62,212 nucleotides of DNA from positions 1-62,212 of IMG/VR virus record IMGVR_UViG_3300025138_000039; one strand, given 5' to 3'. The stretch comes from a virus. Positions 50,740 to 59,430 of this stretch are shown one piece after another. The notes under the pieces were generated by a model. It saw only the letters and a program-made list of their open reading frames with translations, did no database searches and had not been told where the DNA came from. Position 1 is the stretch's first letter. Each line of letters begins with the position of its first letter. The position numbers and the translations under genes were made by a program.

Positions 50740-51375
50740 ATGACGAGTTATATTGATAATTATGCGACGAAATCAGGCGCAATGATTGAAATCTCAGGGG
50801 TGATCCCAGGCGCGAGTGTTGATTTTTACGCATTCATCACATCCTTCAACGACAGTTTGTCTTCGAACTGGACGGAAGAGCAAGTCTATGGACGCCAAGA
50901 TCCAATTGGAACATTCCAAAATACCTCAAGGAAGATATCTTTGAGTTTTGATTTGCCTGCGGTGGATATCGCAGAGGCCAAAAAGAATTTGACCAAAGTA
51001 AACAAAGTAAAGCAGTTCATGTATCCTGCTTATCACACAAGTATCGCACCACCGTCAGGGTCTACGACGACTATCACTAGAAATGCTCTGTCTCTTGCGA
51101 AGTCACCTTTGGTTCGATTAAAGTTCGCAAACTTAATTCAAAATGGTTCCGAAAAAGGACTATTAGGTTGGATCGGTTCATTCAGTGCGACACCAGTCAT
51201 AGACATGGGAATGTTTAATGAAGGGGAGGAAAGAGAAGGAAAGTTTTTCCCGAAAGTATATAACGTATCTCTGGACTTCACACCGCAACACGAATATGAC
51301 TTAGGATGGAATTCAACTGGTGGAGAGCCTGTAACTTCTACATTCACTAAGTTCCCATATGATGGAGGATCTTAA
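50740..51375 (+). CDS. Baseplate/tail-tube initiator-like protein
   Basis: 211 residues; SD AAGGAG precedes the ATG. IEISGVIPGASVDFYAFITS opens, followed by NWTEEQVYGRQDPIGTFQNT, then SLSFDLPAVD. The NWTEExxYGRxDPIxTFQxT segment resembles a recurrent motif of phage baseplate-tube proteins (the gp48/gp54 position in T4, after the tape measure). A beta-rich C-terminus ends with PQHEYDLGWNS. It is probably the first ring on which the tube polymerises. Assignment rests on order and motif memory. Confidence 0.6.
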   Translation: MTSYIDNYATKSGAMIEISGVIPGASVDFYAFITSFNDSLSSNWTEEQVYGRQDPIGTFQNTSRKISLSFDLPAVDIAEAKKNLTKVNKVKQFMYPAYHTSIAPPSGSTTTITRNALSLAKSPLVRLKFANLIQNGSEKGLLGWIGSFSATPVIDMGMFNEGEEREGKFFPKVYNVSLDFTPQHEYDLGWNSTGGEPVTSTFTKFPYDGGS

Positions 51376-51377
51376 TT

Positions 51378-51710
51378 ATGTCAAGACTTAACTCAAGAAG
51401 AATAGCTAAAAACAGAAATGAAATGTATGAAAAAATCTTTGAAGATCGAGGAGTGAAAGAAATAGAGCAATTCGCAACGCCTGTTTTGTCAAACCCTTCG
51501 CAAGAAGATATTGATAGAATCCCGACGATTACTCACTATTGGTCTAATGGCGAGAAGTTCTGGTATTTAGCTTCGAAGTACATGGGGGACCAATCTCTAT
51601 GGTGGATTATTGCAAAATTGAATAATACTCCAACGGAAGCTCACCTCACAGAAGGAGACGAGATTAAGATTCCCACGAATGTTGCGGTTGCACTTGAGGT
51701 GTTAGGATGA
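51378..51710 (+). CDS. LysM-containing baseplate wedge protein (T4 gp53-like)
   Basis: 110 residues, 2 nt after the previous stop. The C-terminal half has the LysM-like pattern of gp53-type proteins: GEKFWYLASKYMGDQSLWWI, then IAKLNNTP, then LTEGDEIKIPTN. In T4 gp53 such a domain ties wedges to the hub. The N-terminal ~50 residues are a charged helix. The next giant gene starts within its stop (ATGA). Confidence 0.75.
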   Translation: MSRLNSRRIAKNRNEMYEKIFEDRGVKEIEQFATPVLSNPSQEDIDRIPTITHYWSNGEKFWYLASKYMGDQSLWWIIAKLNNTPTEAHLTEGDEIKIPTNVAVALEVLG

Positions 51711-54700
51711 GCCCAAATCTAAGAACGAGAACAGAAGGACTCTTAATGGGAAAATTTTCCCCGCAGAAAATATCTGCTGGACCATCCAACTTGATCAATG
51801 TGGACATAAAGAACATGCTATTGAATCCGTTTTTTATCGACGATTACATGACCTCGGATCTAGAAACGGCGATTGATGATTATTTAGCCGGCAGAGCAAT
51901 CACAATCTTTGGGCCAAATTTTGAAAATGAAGAAGACTACAAATATGCTGTTTCCCACTGGTTGGTCTTGTCTGATGGGTTAGATGTGAACAATCCGGTC
52001 AATAGAGGATTCTTTGAACTCCTTTTGCTCTCCGTCTACTCAGACAAGAAGATAAACTACATTACTTATGATACCGACAACAACATCATCTTAAAAAAAA
52101 TCGACCCGGTCAAGACCGAAATCGCAGAAAACAAAATAAATGACTCAATAACAAAAGCTATGAAAAATGGAACAGTAGGAGAATTGTTTAAAGAAACATT
52201 CTTGGGAACGCTCATAGACAGAGGGTACACCTACGATGATTTCAAGTTAAAATTGTCTGAAAAACTATCCGATAAACTTATCTCGTCTAGAGAGACTGGG
52301 TTTCAAGTGCAGACTAGTTTGTCTCCTGAATTTCTAGGAGAAACCAAGGACACCACAGCAGTAGATAAAATTCAACAAGTTGCTAGTGCGTCGGTCTCGG
52401 TGCTCCCTACAGTTACGGGCGCATTCAAATTATTTGAAATAATTGGAGATGGCGAAGGTCCACTATCTATAATTATAGATGGAGATAAGGCTTATTTGAG
52501 CAAAGAATATAAAACGGTTAATGTGACTCACGCCACAACCATACCTGTTGATAAATTGGAAACATTCAAAAAATTGACAAAATGGAACACAAAGGCCACA
52601 ATACTTGGAAAGACAACTCCCCCCGAAGACCAAGACCCAGATACAGCGATATATTATACTGATGATCAGATCGACATCTTAGCTAAAGCGTTGAGGGGGA
52701 AGGATATTACCAAAAACCCTTTTAACTTCTACAGTGGTGAGTTTTATGACTCATGGGGAATTATTTTCGATAGTGATTATTGGACAGCATTTGGAGAACA
52801 ATTGGGAGAAAATAGGTCCAAGTTCATCGACAAGGCCACAGGGCTCATAAAACTCTCTAATCCAGATCCCGAAGGAGACTATGATGTTTTACAAACGCCA
52901 TTTTGGACCGGTAAACTTTTAAAAGAGTTCGAGGCGGAAGATGATACACCTGTAGAGTTTCCGCAGATCAACACAAGTACTTTGGTCGGAGGTACGGCCG
53001 CAATCATGACCAAGTACGGTGTAACCAAAATAAATGCTTGGAGAATGCTAACGGTCTTAAACAAGCAATATCCACTTGGGGGATCATCTAAGTGGAAGAC
53101 GGGAAATATAAGTGTAAACGCGTTCAAACAGTTAACCAAGATGGGTAAGGTAGGAAAAAACACTCAGAGATTAGTGAGAGCAACTAAGGTCATAAGATTC
53201 ATAGTGAGCCTAAAGGGTGTCCTTCTCGCATTCAACCTTGCTATGCTGGCTGGTTTCGGCCAGTCTCTTTATGAGGCAGCATCGGAACGGTCACAGTCAG
53301 ATAGATTAGAAAGACTGGTTTTAAATAAATATCAAAACTTCCTGGGGAATGCCATACATGCGCTTGCGAATGGTAAATCTGTAGGTGCCTCGTTTAGAGC
53401 CACAGTAGCCGATGATGAATTTTTAAAAAAAACACTATCCATCTTCGCTATAGATAAGGATGTTGAAAGAAGATTAAGGTTGTGGAATAGGTTTTCTTTT
53501 GAATTAAGTAGAGATGAGAACTTTCTTGATGATAGCAATGTTGGTGCAGCCAAAGCCGCTGCTGATGATGCGATTGGAAAGGCTTTCGCCAATATACCTT
53601 TACCCGACATAACCACGCTCACAGATGAACAGATCCAAGACCGGCAAAAATTTTACAAACAATGCGCTTTAATGATGAACATGTCAAAGCTCGCAATACC
53701 TTATGAGGAACACATAATAGATCGCCAAGCATCAGAAAATCCTGATGGGCCGAACCCAGAAAAACCATTCGGTGGTAGATTTTGGAGAGCGACTTCAGAA
53801 AACAAAGAGCAGTTGATTAATAATATTTTTTCTTCAGAAAAATCCCAATACCTATTTGAAGCCCCTCCTCATATTATGACTCAACTTGTACCAAAATTTA
53901 GACTATATAAGGTACTAAATGATCCAGCCGGGAAGTTGCAAAGAACTGAGTTTATATTCCCGATGCATACCGACTTGTCAAGAAGTAAAAACTTTACAAA
54001 CCCTCAAGCAGGAAGAAGTGGAACGGTAGTGGAGGGAAAAGTCCAATCTTTCTTGGAAGCTGAGTTTGACAAGGGAGATGGTGTTGGCCTTAAGAGTTTC
54101 ACTTTAGAATTCAATGGAACAAATCCAGCAGAAGCTAGAAATGATGTTAAAGGTACCATGACCTTGTTTTTTCAGAGCTTCGCGGATTTCATTAGAGAGA
54201 GAAAGTCTTACAATGGAGATACCTTTAGTTTTGTAGACTTGATTGTTCAACCAGAACCAGACGATGATGAACGCGTACAAGGAGTACCCGTCACCAGCTT
54301 GAGACAGTATGACCCATCTTTTTACAGAATTATGGTGGAGACTGGATATAATGTTCCGGATAGTCTCGAAGGGATTGGAAGCGACTTACCTAACATCCGA
54401 TCAGCAATCAAGAATATGAATAAGTCATTCTACTTATGTATGATAGATCACAGCTTTAATATTAAAAATGATGGGACTGTCGAAGTTAGTCTAACATATA
54501 GAGCGTATGTTGAAACTGCTCTTAAGAGTCTGAGATATGATGCCTTGGCGACGCCGGAAGTGATACATCAGAGACTAGTCAACGAAACGAAACTAAATGA
54601 ATTGGCTATCTCGAAAAAATGCACCATTGATCAATTGACTGATGCTAAAAAGACAATCGCTGCTATTGAAGAGGTCCTGTTGAAGCAATCACTAAGTTCT

Positions 54701-56416
54701 ATCATGAAAAGGTTGCAAAAAAATAATAAGATATTTAACTGTGTTATAGACGACAATCATCGGAGACAGTTTCTGGACAATGGATACTTCCGAGAGTGCG
54801 ATATTTTAGGCACCGTTGCACTAGACAAAGACAAAGCCAATGCGAACTCTGGAGATTTAGGTATTGTACTTAACACGAGACTACCAGAGAACAGCAATGG
54901 GTTTGACTTTAACGACGCAGACAAGAATGACACTCTTGTTCAGTATTTTTTCTTTGGAGACTTGCTTTATACGGTCTTAGATTCTCTATACCTAGAGAGA
55001 GACAATGGTAAGGCAAGAGGTTTGGCAAACACGATGATTATCTTGGGATCTTTTGAATTTCAATTATTCCAAGAAACGCAGACTAATTCATTTAATATCT
55101 CTCATATACCAATTTCTGTTGAATTTTTCTCTAGATGGTTTGTCGACAACGTTCTAAGTCAAAAATCCACACGAAGGTCTTTTCCAATCTTGAACTTTAT
55201 CAGATCTCTTTCAAACGCATTGGTATCAAATGCGATGCTAGAGGCATGTGTTAATCGCGATATCGAAAAAAGATTGATTTTTCAAACCGGACAATTTTCT
55301 TCATACTCAGACACCAAAGAAGACAAGATCGGTAGCCTAATTGGAGTGTCTAGAGCCAACGCTATCTTAGACACTGACGACAACAGGTTGCCTTCAAATA
55401 TTGAGGGTGAAAATACAGTGCAGCCTGCGGGATTGCCTTTAGAGGGCAGCCCAGCTGGTGATTCAAAGATTGAAAACTTCTTTCACTATATCATATTGAA
55501 CCCAAATGGATCAACAAGAAGCCACAAGGGAGTCGGGGATTATGCACTAGACATTGGTAGTGGGATATTTCATATTGAGATTGGATCAAACAGGGGACTG
55601 GTAAAGACAGTTCAATTTTCAAAAACAGATTTACAATATGTTCGCGAAGCTAGATTTATGCGCAATGGTGTTGACGGTTTATTACAATTATCTTCAGTTT
55701 ATAGCGTGTCCATTGAGATGTTTGGAAATACACTATTCTATCCGGGAATGGATCTATGGTTAAATCCATATGGTTTTGGAGGGACTGCACTGGGACACCC
55801 TAGAACCGGCGGGCTTGAGAAAAAAAGGTCTCTTGCTAACGTTCTAGGTATAGGTGGGTATCACACAATCACCGGCGTATCCACAACACTTACTCCTAGT
55901 TCATTTACAACAAGCGTTAAGGCTCAACATTATTATTCTGGAGATAAAGAGAACAACTCTGTTGCTCCGTCCAATTCTGTGCCGGAAAGCAGTGATGAAT
56001 TGCTCATTGAAACATTTGGTATCGATGCTGCCGCGAACAAAAACGCCGCAGATGCTAGATTCTGTGAGAAAGCAATTGTTGATTTACAAGAAGTTATGGG
56101 CGGTGCACCATTTGTTCAGGTCATTCCACAAGAAGAAATAGAAGCACAAACATCTACACCAGCACCAAGTGCACAAACTGCTGCGGCTACGTCAAGCAGC
56201 GTTGTAAGTCTAACTACTGATCAACAAGCGAACCTTCAAGGTTCTGCTGTAGATGGAGATACGAGAGTTGTTACAAGTCGTTCTAACACATTTACAAATA
56301 TCGGTGGAAAAAACATCCCTCTAGAGATAGTCGCTTATAATAACGGGGAGATAGAATATGTATACAAAAATACTGATGGTTCCGAAGTAAGAGCTACAGA
56401 ATATCCAACGGCGTAA
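51707..56416 (+). CDS. Giant baseplate-associated protein
   Basis: 1569 residues, ATGA-coupled to the gp53-like gene. No enzyme motif seen. A hydrophobic stretch lies near residue 500 (GVLLAFNLAMLAGFGQSLYE). The C-terminal third contains beta structure (YALDIGSGIFHIEIGSNRGL, FGNTLFYPGMDLWLNPYG, YHTITGVSTTLTPSSFTTSV) like baseplate hub domains, then a low-complexity linker (TPAPSAQTAAATSSS) and a small terminal domain. By gene order it would be a major baseplate component, possibly replacing several T4 wedge or hub genes. An alternative in-frame start at 51748 cannot be excluded. Confidence 0.65.
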   Translation: MSPNLRTRTEGLLMGKFSPQKISAGPSNLINVDIKNMLLNPFFIDDYMTSDLETAIDDYLAGRAITIFGPNFENEEDYKYAVSHWLVLSDGLDVNNPVNRGFFELLLLSVYSDKKINYITYDTDNNIILKKIDPVKTEIAENKINDSITKAMKNGTVGELFKETFLGTLIDRGYTYDDFKLKLSEKLSDKLISSRETGFQVQTSLSPEFLGETKDTTAVDKIQQVASASVSVLPTVTGAFKLFEIIGDGEGPLSIIIDGDKAYLSKEYKTVNVTHATTIPVDKLETFKKLTKWNTKATILGKTTPPEDQDPDTAIYYTDDQIDILAKALRGKDITKNPFNFYSGEFYDSWGIIFDSDYWTAFGEQLGENRSKFIDKATGLIKLSNPDPEGDYDVLQTPFWTGKLLKEFEAEDDTPVEFPQINTSTLVGGTAAIMTKYGVTKINAWRMLTVLNKQYPLGGSSKWKTGNISVNAFKQLTKMGKVGKNTQRLVRATKVIRFIVSLKGVLLAFNLAMLAGFGQSLYEAASERSQSDRLERLVLNKYQNFLGNAIHALANGKSVGASFRATVADDEFLKKTLSIFAIDKDVERRLRLWNRFSFELSRDENFLDDSNVGAAKAAADDAIGKAFANIPLPDITTLTDEQIQDRQKFYKQCALMMNMSKLAIPYEEHIIDRQASENPDGPNPEKPFGGRFWRATSENKEQLINNIFSSEKSQYLFEAPPHIMTQLVPKFRLYKVLNDPAGKLQRTEFIFPMHTDLSRSKNFTNPQAGRSGTVVEGKVQSFLEAEFDKGDGVGLKSFTLEFNGTNPAEARNDVKGTMTLFFQSFADFIRERKSYNGDTFSFVDLIVQPEPDDDERVQGVPVTSLRQYDPSFYRIMVETGYNVPDSLEGIGSDLPNIRSAIKNMNKSFYLCMIDHSFNIKNDGTVEVSLTYRAYVETALKSLRYDALATPEVIHQRLVNETKLNELAISKKCTIDQLTDAKKTIAAIEEVLLKQSLSSIMKRLQKNNKIFNCVIDDNHRRQFLDNGYFRECDILGTVALDKDKANANSGDLGIVLNTRLPENSNGFDFNDADKNDTLVQYFFFGDLLYTVLDSLYLERDNGKARGLANTMIILGSFEFQLFQETQTNSFNISHIPISVEFFSRWFVDNVLSQKSTRRSFPILNFIRSLSNALVSNAMLEACVNRDIEKRLIFQTGQFSSYSDTKEDKIGSLIGVSRANAILDTDDNRLPSNIEGENTVQPAGLPLEGSPAGDSKIENFFHYIILNPNGSTRSHKGVGDYALDIGSGIFHIEIGSNRGLVKTVQFSKTDLQYVREARFMRNGVDGLLQLSSVYSVSIEMFGNTLFYPGMDLWLNPYGFGGTALGHPRTGGLEKKRSLANVLGIGGYHTITGVSTTLTPSSFTTSVKAQHYYSGDKENNSVAPSNSVPESSDELLIETFGIDAAANKNAADARFCEKAIVDLQEVMGGAPFVQVIPQEEIEAQTSTPAPSAQTAAATSSSVVSLTTDQQANLQGSAVDGDTRVVTSRSNTFTNIGGKNIPLEIVAYNNGEIEYVYKNTDGSEVRATEYPTA

Positions 56417-56426
56417 TACTTATATC

Positions 56427-57578
56427 ATGAGCAACTTTAAAGGAAACAATAATTCGAAAGCACTCAAAACAGCTTTTGACAGAGCAAATTACAAACTCAA
56501 TGCATTCTCCCCAAGTGAGATTCAAGTTGTGGATTTTAATTTTGCCGAGAAGTCATTCTATGGAAGAGTCAATAGGCAACTTGATCCAGTCATCGCGAAC
56601 GAGTCTTTCTTAAGAACCTTTCACAATCAAGACTTTCAAATCATGAACTTTGTTGGTGATCAATTCAAAGAGATGTATATACGCTATGAGAACGCTTTAA
56701 ACCTAAGTCTAATAAACAATGAAGATCCTAACCTATCAAAATTGACTGTTATTCGTGGTTGGGAAAGCCCGATAAAAGGATATTCCGATTTCATGGCCTC
56801 ATTCATGGATGATTTTCTCGTGAAAAAAATGATCCCTATTGATAGGAAGATCGATTCATTCGAAACTTTCTTGAAATTTTTCGAAGCACATGTTCTCACT
56901 GAAGATATTGGTTCAAAGATAACCCTCTCAGGCTTCATGAAGTCCAAACAAAGCTCCGCCTTCAACACAGGTCTAGCTTTACAGTTAGCTCCTGTTGGTT
57001 TCGCAAATGATGCTAATAAAGAAAGTGCGATTCTAAACTCACCGAACTATGCATTCTTTATGAATATGGCCAAACAGTTTGGATTTTCCGTCAATCTCCA
57101 AAATCCCAGCGTGCTGGTGTCTGACTTAGCTCATCCAACTACAACAAAGTTTCGAGAAAGATATACATTGTTAACTGTTGCTTCAGTATTCGAAAAGCAA
57201 TACTATAAAACAAACAATTTTGACTTTGACTTATTATCACAATACCTACTTGATACTTACAATTCATTTGTTTATCTAAGACCGAATTTAAAGGAAGTAT
57301 ATGTATGTAATAATAAAACTAAATCTAATATATCTAAAAGAAACAATATTAATAGTATAGATTATATTATATTATTATTATTATATATTAAAATAAGAAA
57401 TATGGAAGAACTTTTTCCGTTTTCTGATTCCGAAATGAGATCTATCCACAACACCTCCATAAGATTGTTTGCGATAACACCAGAACAAGCAATGCAATTC
57501 ATTGAATCTCAATTCAGAGACAGGTACAACACCAAGGAAGGGTCGCTGACCTATTACAAAAAAAAGTTTCACAAATAA
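56427..57578 (+). CDS. Baseplate-operon protein with AT-rich internal insertion
   Basis: 383 residues; no clear SD before the ATG, so it may depend on coupling to the upstream gene 10 nt away. Helical, no known domain. Residues ~292-327 (CNNKTKSNISKRNNINSIDY, then IILLLLYIKI) are encoded by an extremely AT-rich stretch (10 G/C in 100 bases at 57301-57400) unlike the rest, suggesting an insertion. Sequence on both sides looks ordinary and stays in frame. Last gene of the virion block; an early-type promoter follows directly. Confidence 0.6.
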   Translation: MSNFKGNNNSKALKTAFDRANYKLNAFSPSEIQVVDFNFAEKSFYGRVNRQLDPVIANESFLRTFHNQDFQIMNFVGDQFKEMYIRYENALNLSLINNEDPNLSKLTVIRGWESPIKGYSDFMASFMDDFLVKKMIPIDRKIDSFETFLKFFEAHVLTEDIGSKITLSGFMKSKQSSAFNTGLALQLAPVGFANDANKESAILNSPNYAFFMNMAKQFGFSVNLQNPSVLVSDLAHPTTTKFRERYTLLTVASVFEKQYYKTNNFDFDLLSQYLLDTYNSFVYLRPNLKEVYVCNNKTKSNISKRNNINSIDYIILLLLYIKIRNMEELFPFSDSEMRSIHNTSIRLFAITPEQAMQFIESQFRDRYNTKEGSLTYYKKKFHK

Positions 57579-57579
57579 C

Positions 57580-57608
57580 TTGACAAGCCTGTTGAGATAT
57601 GTTATTCT
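57580..57608 (+). promoter_or_regulatory. Sigma70-type promoter, TTGACA-17-TATTCT
   Basis: TTGACA at 57580-57585, 17-base spacer, TATTCT at 57603-57608 with extended TGT. Drives the DNA polymerase gene. Confidence 0.82.
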
Positions 57609-57655
57609 ATTAGTACCGTCACACTTATTATAACACATTTCGGAGGACCCTGCAG

Positions 57656-58849
57656 ATGTTTTTTCAACTTTTAGACAATAAATTAGATTGTGCTGGAACT
57701 TACCTAGACGGTCAGTTCATTTGGCAAAGAATTCCAGAAGGAATATCAAAAACGTGGTCATATTCAGACCACCTATTCGGTATGGATGTCGATTACGCTA
57801 GTTTGCTTGTTGAGGGCAAATCACTCGATTCTGTATGTCCAGAATTCTTAAGGGAACGGTGGAGTTCTGTTAGTAAATTGATGAAGTCTCACTTCAAGAG
57901 TTTTATTACATCGAAGATTGATCTTGACGATGTCTGCTTTTACGATGTCGTACCTCAGAAGCATTTGATTCACTACTTCGACACCAAGAATGAAATCACC
58001 AAGTGGATTTTTGATAACTACGAGAGACCTGAACACTACACTTTATTAAAAAACGCCCAAGCGGCCATAAAGGAATTGAAACGACACCCAATCAACCTTA
58101 ATTCATTCGCTCTATATTGTATATCTGCAGATGATTTAAAGGCAAAGCATCTTTACAGTCAATTTGGCGAAACAACCCCATACATTGATTACAACTTGTT
58201 TGGAACAATTACTGGTCGACTAACAACTAAGAAAGATTCTTTTCCAATATTAAATCTTAAGACAGAACTCAAAAACCACGTCTATCCAACCAATGATGTG
58301 TTCTTGGAACTTGATTTCAACGCTTCCGAGATTAGAACAATGCTTGCATTGTTAGAACATGAACAACCAGAGGAGGATATTCATGAATGGAACATCAAAA
58401 ACGTTTTTCGAAAAGATCTTAGCCGAGACGAAGCAAAAACAAAAATATTCGCTTGGCTCTACAACCCAGAATCTACAGCCATTGAATCAGATTACTACGA
58501 TAGAGAAATACTCTTGGAAAGATATTATGACGCCGAAAGTGAAATGGTCAGCACTCCATTCGGGAGAACAATTGCAACTACCCCTAGTAAAGCACTCAAT
58601 TACCTTTTACAATCAAGTTCCTCTGATAACACACTCGAACGATTTATCAAAATTTCTGGTTTCCTTAGGGCAACAAGATCCCATGTTACTGCGATTGTTC
58701 ACGATAGCGTTATCATTGATCTTCATGCCGACGACAAACGACTCATCCCTGAATTAAAGGAAATATTTGGGAACACCCGCTTGGGCAAGTTCAAGGTTAA
58801 CTGCTCAATGGGTAAGAGTTTGGGGAAACTAAAAGAGTTTTCATGGTAG
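57656..58849 (+). CDS. polA: Minimal family A DNA polymerase (PolA palm and fingers)
   Basis: 397 residues; SD CGGAGGA precedes the ATG. TGRL at 186-189 (in TGRLTTKKDSFPILNLK) matches PolA TGRLSS..PNLQN. Motif A: D220, E225, I226, R227 (ELDFNASEIR, versus DYSQIELR). Motif B: R257, K261, F265, Y269, the exact 4-residue spacing of the O-helix. Motif C: VHDS with H349-D350; the third acidic residue of E. coli VHDE is serine. No 3'-5' exonuclease domain; the thumb is reduced. T4-like phages normally use a family B enzyme, so either the exonuclease is encoded elsewhere or this is an accessory polymerase. Confidence 0.88.
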   Translation: MFFQLLDNKLDCAGTYLDGQFIWQRIPEGISKTWSYSDHLFGMDVDYASLLVEGKSLDSVCPEFLRERWSSVSKLMKSHFKSFITSKIDLDDVCFYDVVPQKHLIHYFDTKNEITKWIFDNYERPEHYTLLKNAQAAIKELKRHPINLNSFALYCISADDLKAKHLYSQFGETTPYIDYNLFGTITGRLTTKKDSFPILNLKTELKNHVYPTNDVFLELDFNASEIRTMLALLEHEQPEEDIHEWNIKNVFRKDLSRDEAKTKIFAWLYNPESTAIESDYYDREILLERYYDAESEMVSTPFGRTIATTPSKALNYLLQSSSSDNTLERFIKISGFLRATRSHVTAIVHDSVIIDLHADDKRLIPELKEIFGNTRLGKFKVNCSMGKSLGKLKEFSW

Positions 58850-59049
58850 TTGGTGATTTGGTTGTCCTTTCTGATTGTCAAACAACAGGATATAGGAACG
58901 GTGAGATTGGAATTGTGACTAAAATAGAAGAAGTCGGACAACTATTTAGGTTATATTGGGTATTTATGAGTGACGGGGTAGAAGTTCCAATGTGGGACAC
59001 GGAACTTGAGGTATTCAATGGAGAAAGGGGATCTAGTAATTATAGTTGA
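58843..59049 (+). CDS. Small SH3-like barrel protein 1
   Basis: 68 residues; overlaps the polymerase 3' end by 7 bases. VVGDLVVLSDCQTTGYRNGE, then IGIVTKIEEVGQLFRLYWVF, then VPMWDTELEVF: a GDLV ... GEIGIV ... YxVxF pattern of a small five-stranded barrel. Binding partner unknown. First of three consecutive homologues. Confidence 0.6.
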   Translation: MVVGDLVVLSDCQTTGYRNGEIGIVTKIEEVGQLFRLYWVFMSDGVEVPMWDTELEVFNGERGSSNYS

Positions 59050-59236
59050 GTCGTTGCCTCATTGGTCATGGTCAACATATACTACGGGCCACATAGGATT
59101 GGTGAGAAATGTAAGGATCGGCACAATAGATTCTCGAGACCCAATTTATGAAGTATTTTTCCTCCATAATAGTAAGACACATCCTGTTCTGAAGAGTTTT
59201 ATGAAACTGTTGAGCGAATTAGATGAAAGAAGGTGA
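59018..59236 (+). CDS. Small SH3-like barrel protein 2
   Basis: Start set to the ATG at 59018 (GAGG upstream at 59008-59011), 72 residues. MEKGDLVIIVESLPHWSWST, then TGHIGLVRNVRIG, then PIYEVFFL repeats the GDLV / GxIGxV / YxVxF pattern. Overlaps both neighbours by 14-32 bases in different frames. Confidence 0.6.
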   Translation: MEKGDLVIIVESLPHWSWSTYTTGHIGLVRNVRIGTIDSRDPIYEVFFLHNSKTHPVLKSFMKLLSELDERR

Positions 59237-59429
59237 TCTCATAACAATTTTTAGTAGTCCATGGGATGAACGTTCGCTTTTCGGATACAAGAATGGTGAT
59301 GTTGCGATGGTTTTAGAGGTCTTTTCATACCCAAATGAGATTAGCCTACCATCAGTAAGAGTTTTTGTCTTTGCCTCAGAAAAGATAGTTACAATACCAA
59401 TATTATACGCACAACAAATAGGAGAATGA
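59223..59429 (+). CDS. Small SH3-like barrel protein 3
   Basis: 68 residues. MKEGDLITIFSSPWDERSLF, then KNGDVAMVLEVFS, then VRVFVFAS follow the same pattern as its two neighbours. The overlap with the previous gene suggests coupled translation of the set. Confidence 0.58.
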   Translation: MKEGDLITIFSSPWDERSLFGYKNGDVAMVLEVFSYPNEISLPSVRVFVFASEKIVTIPILYAQQIGE

Positions 59430-59430
59430 A

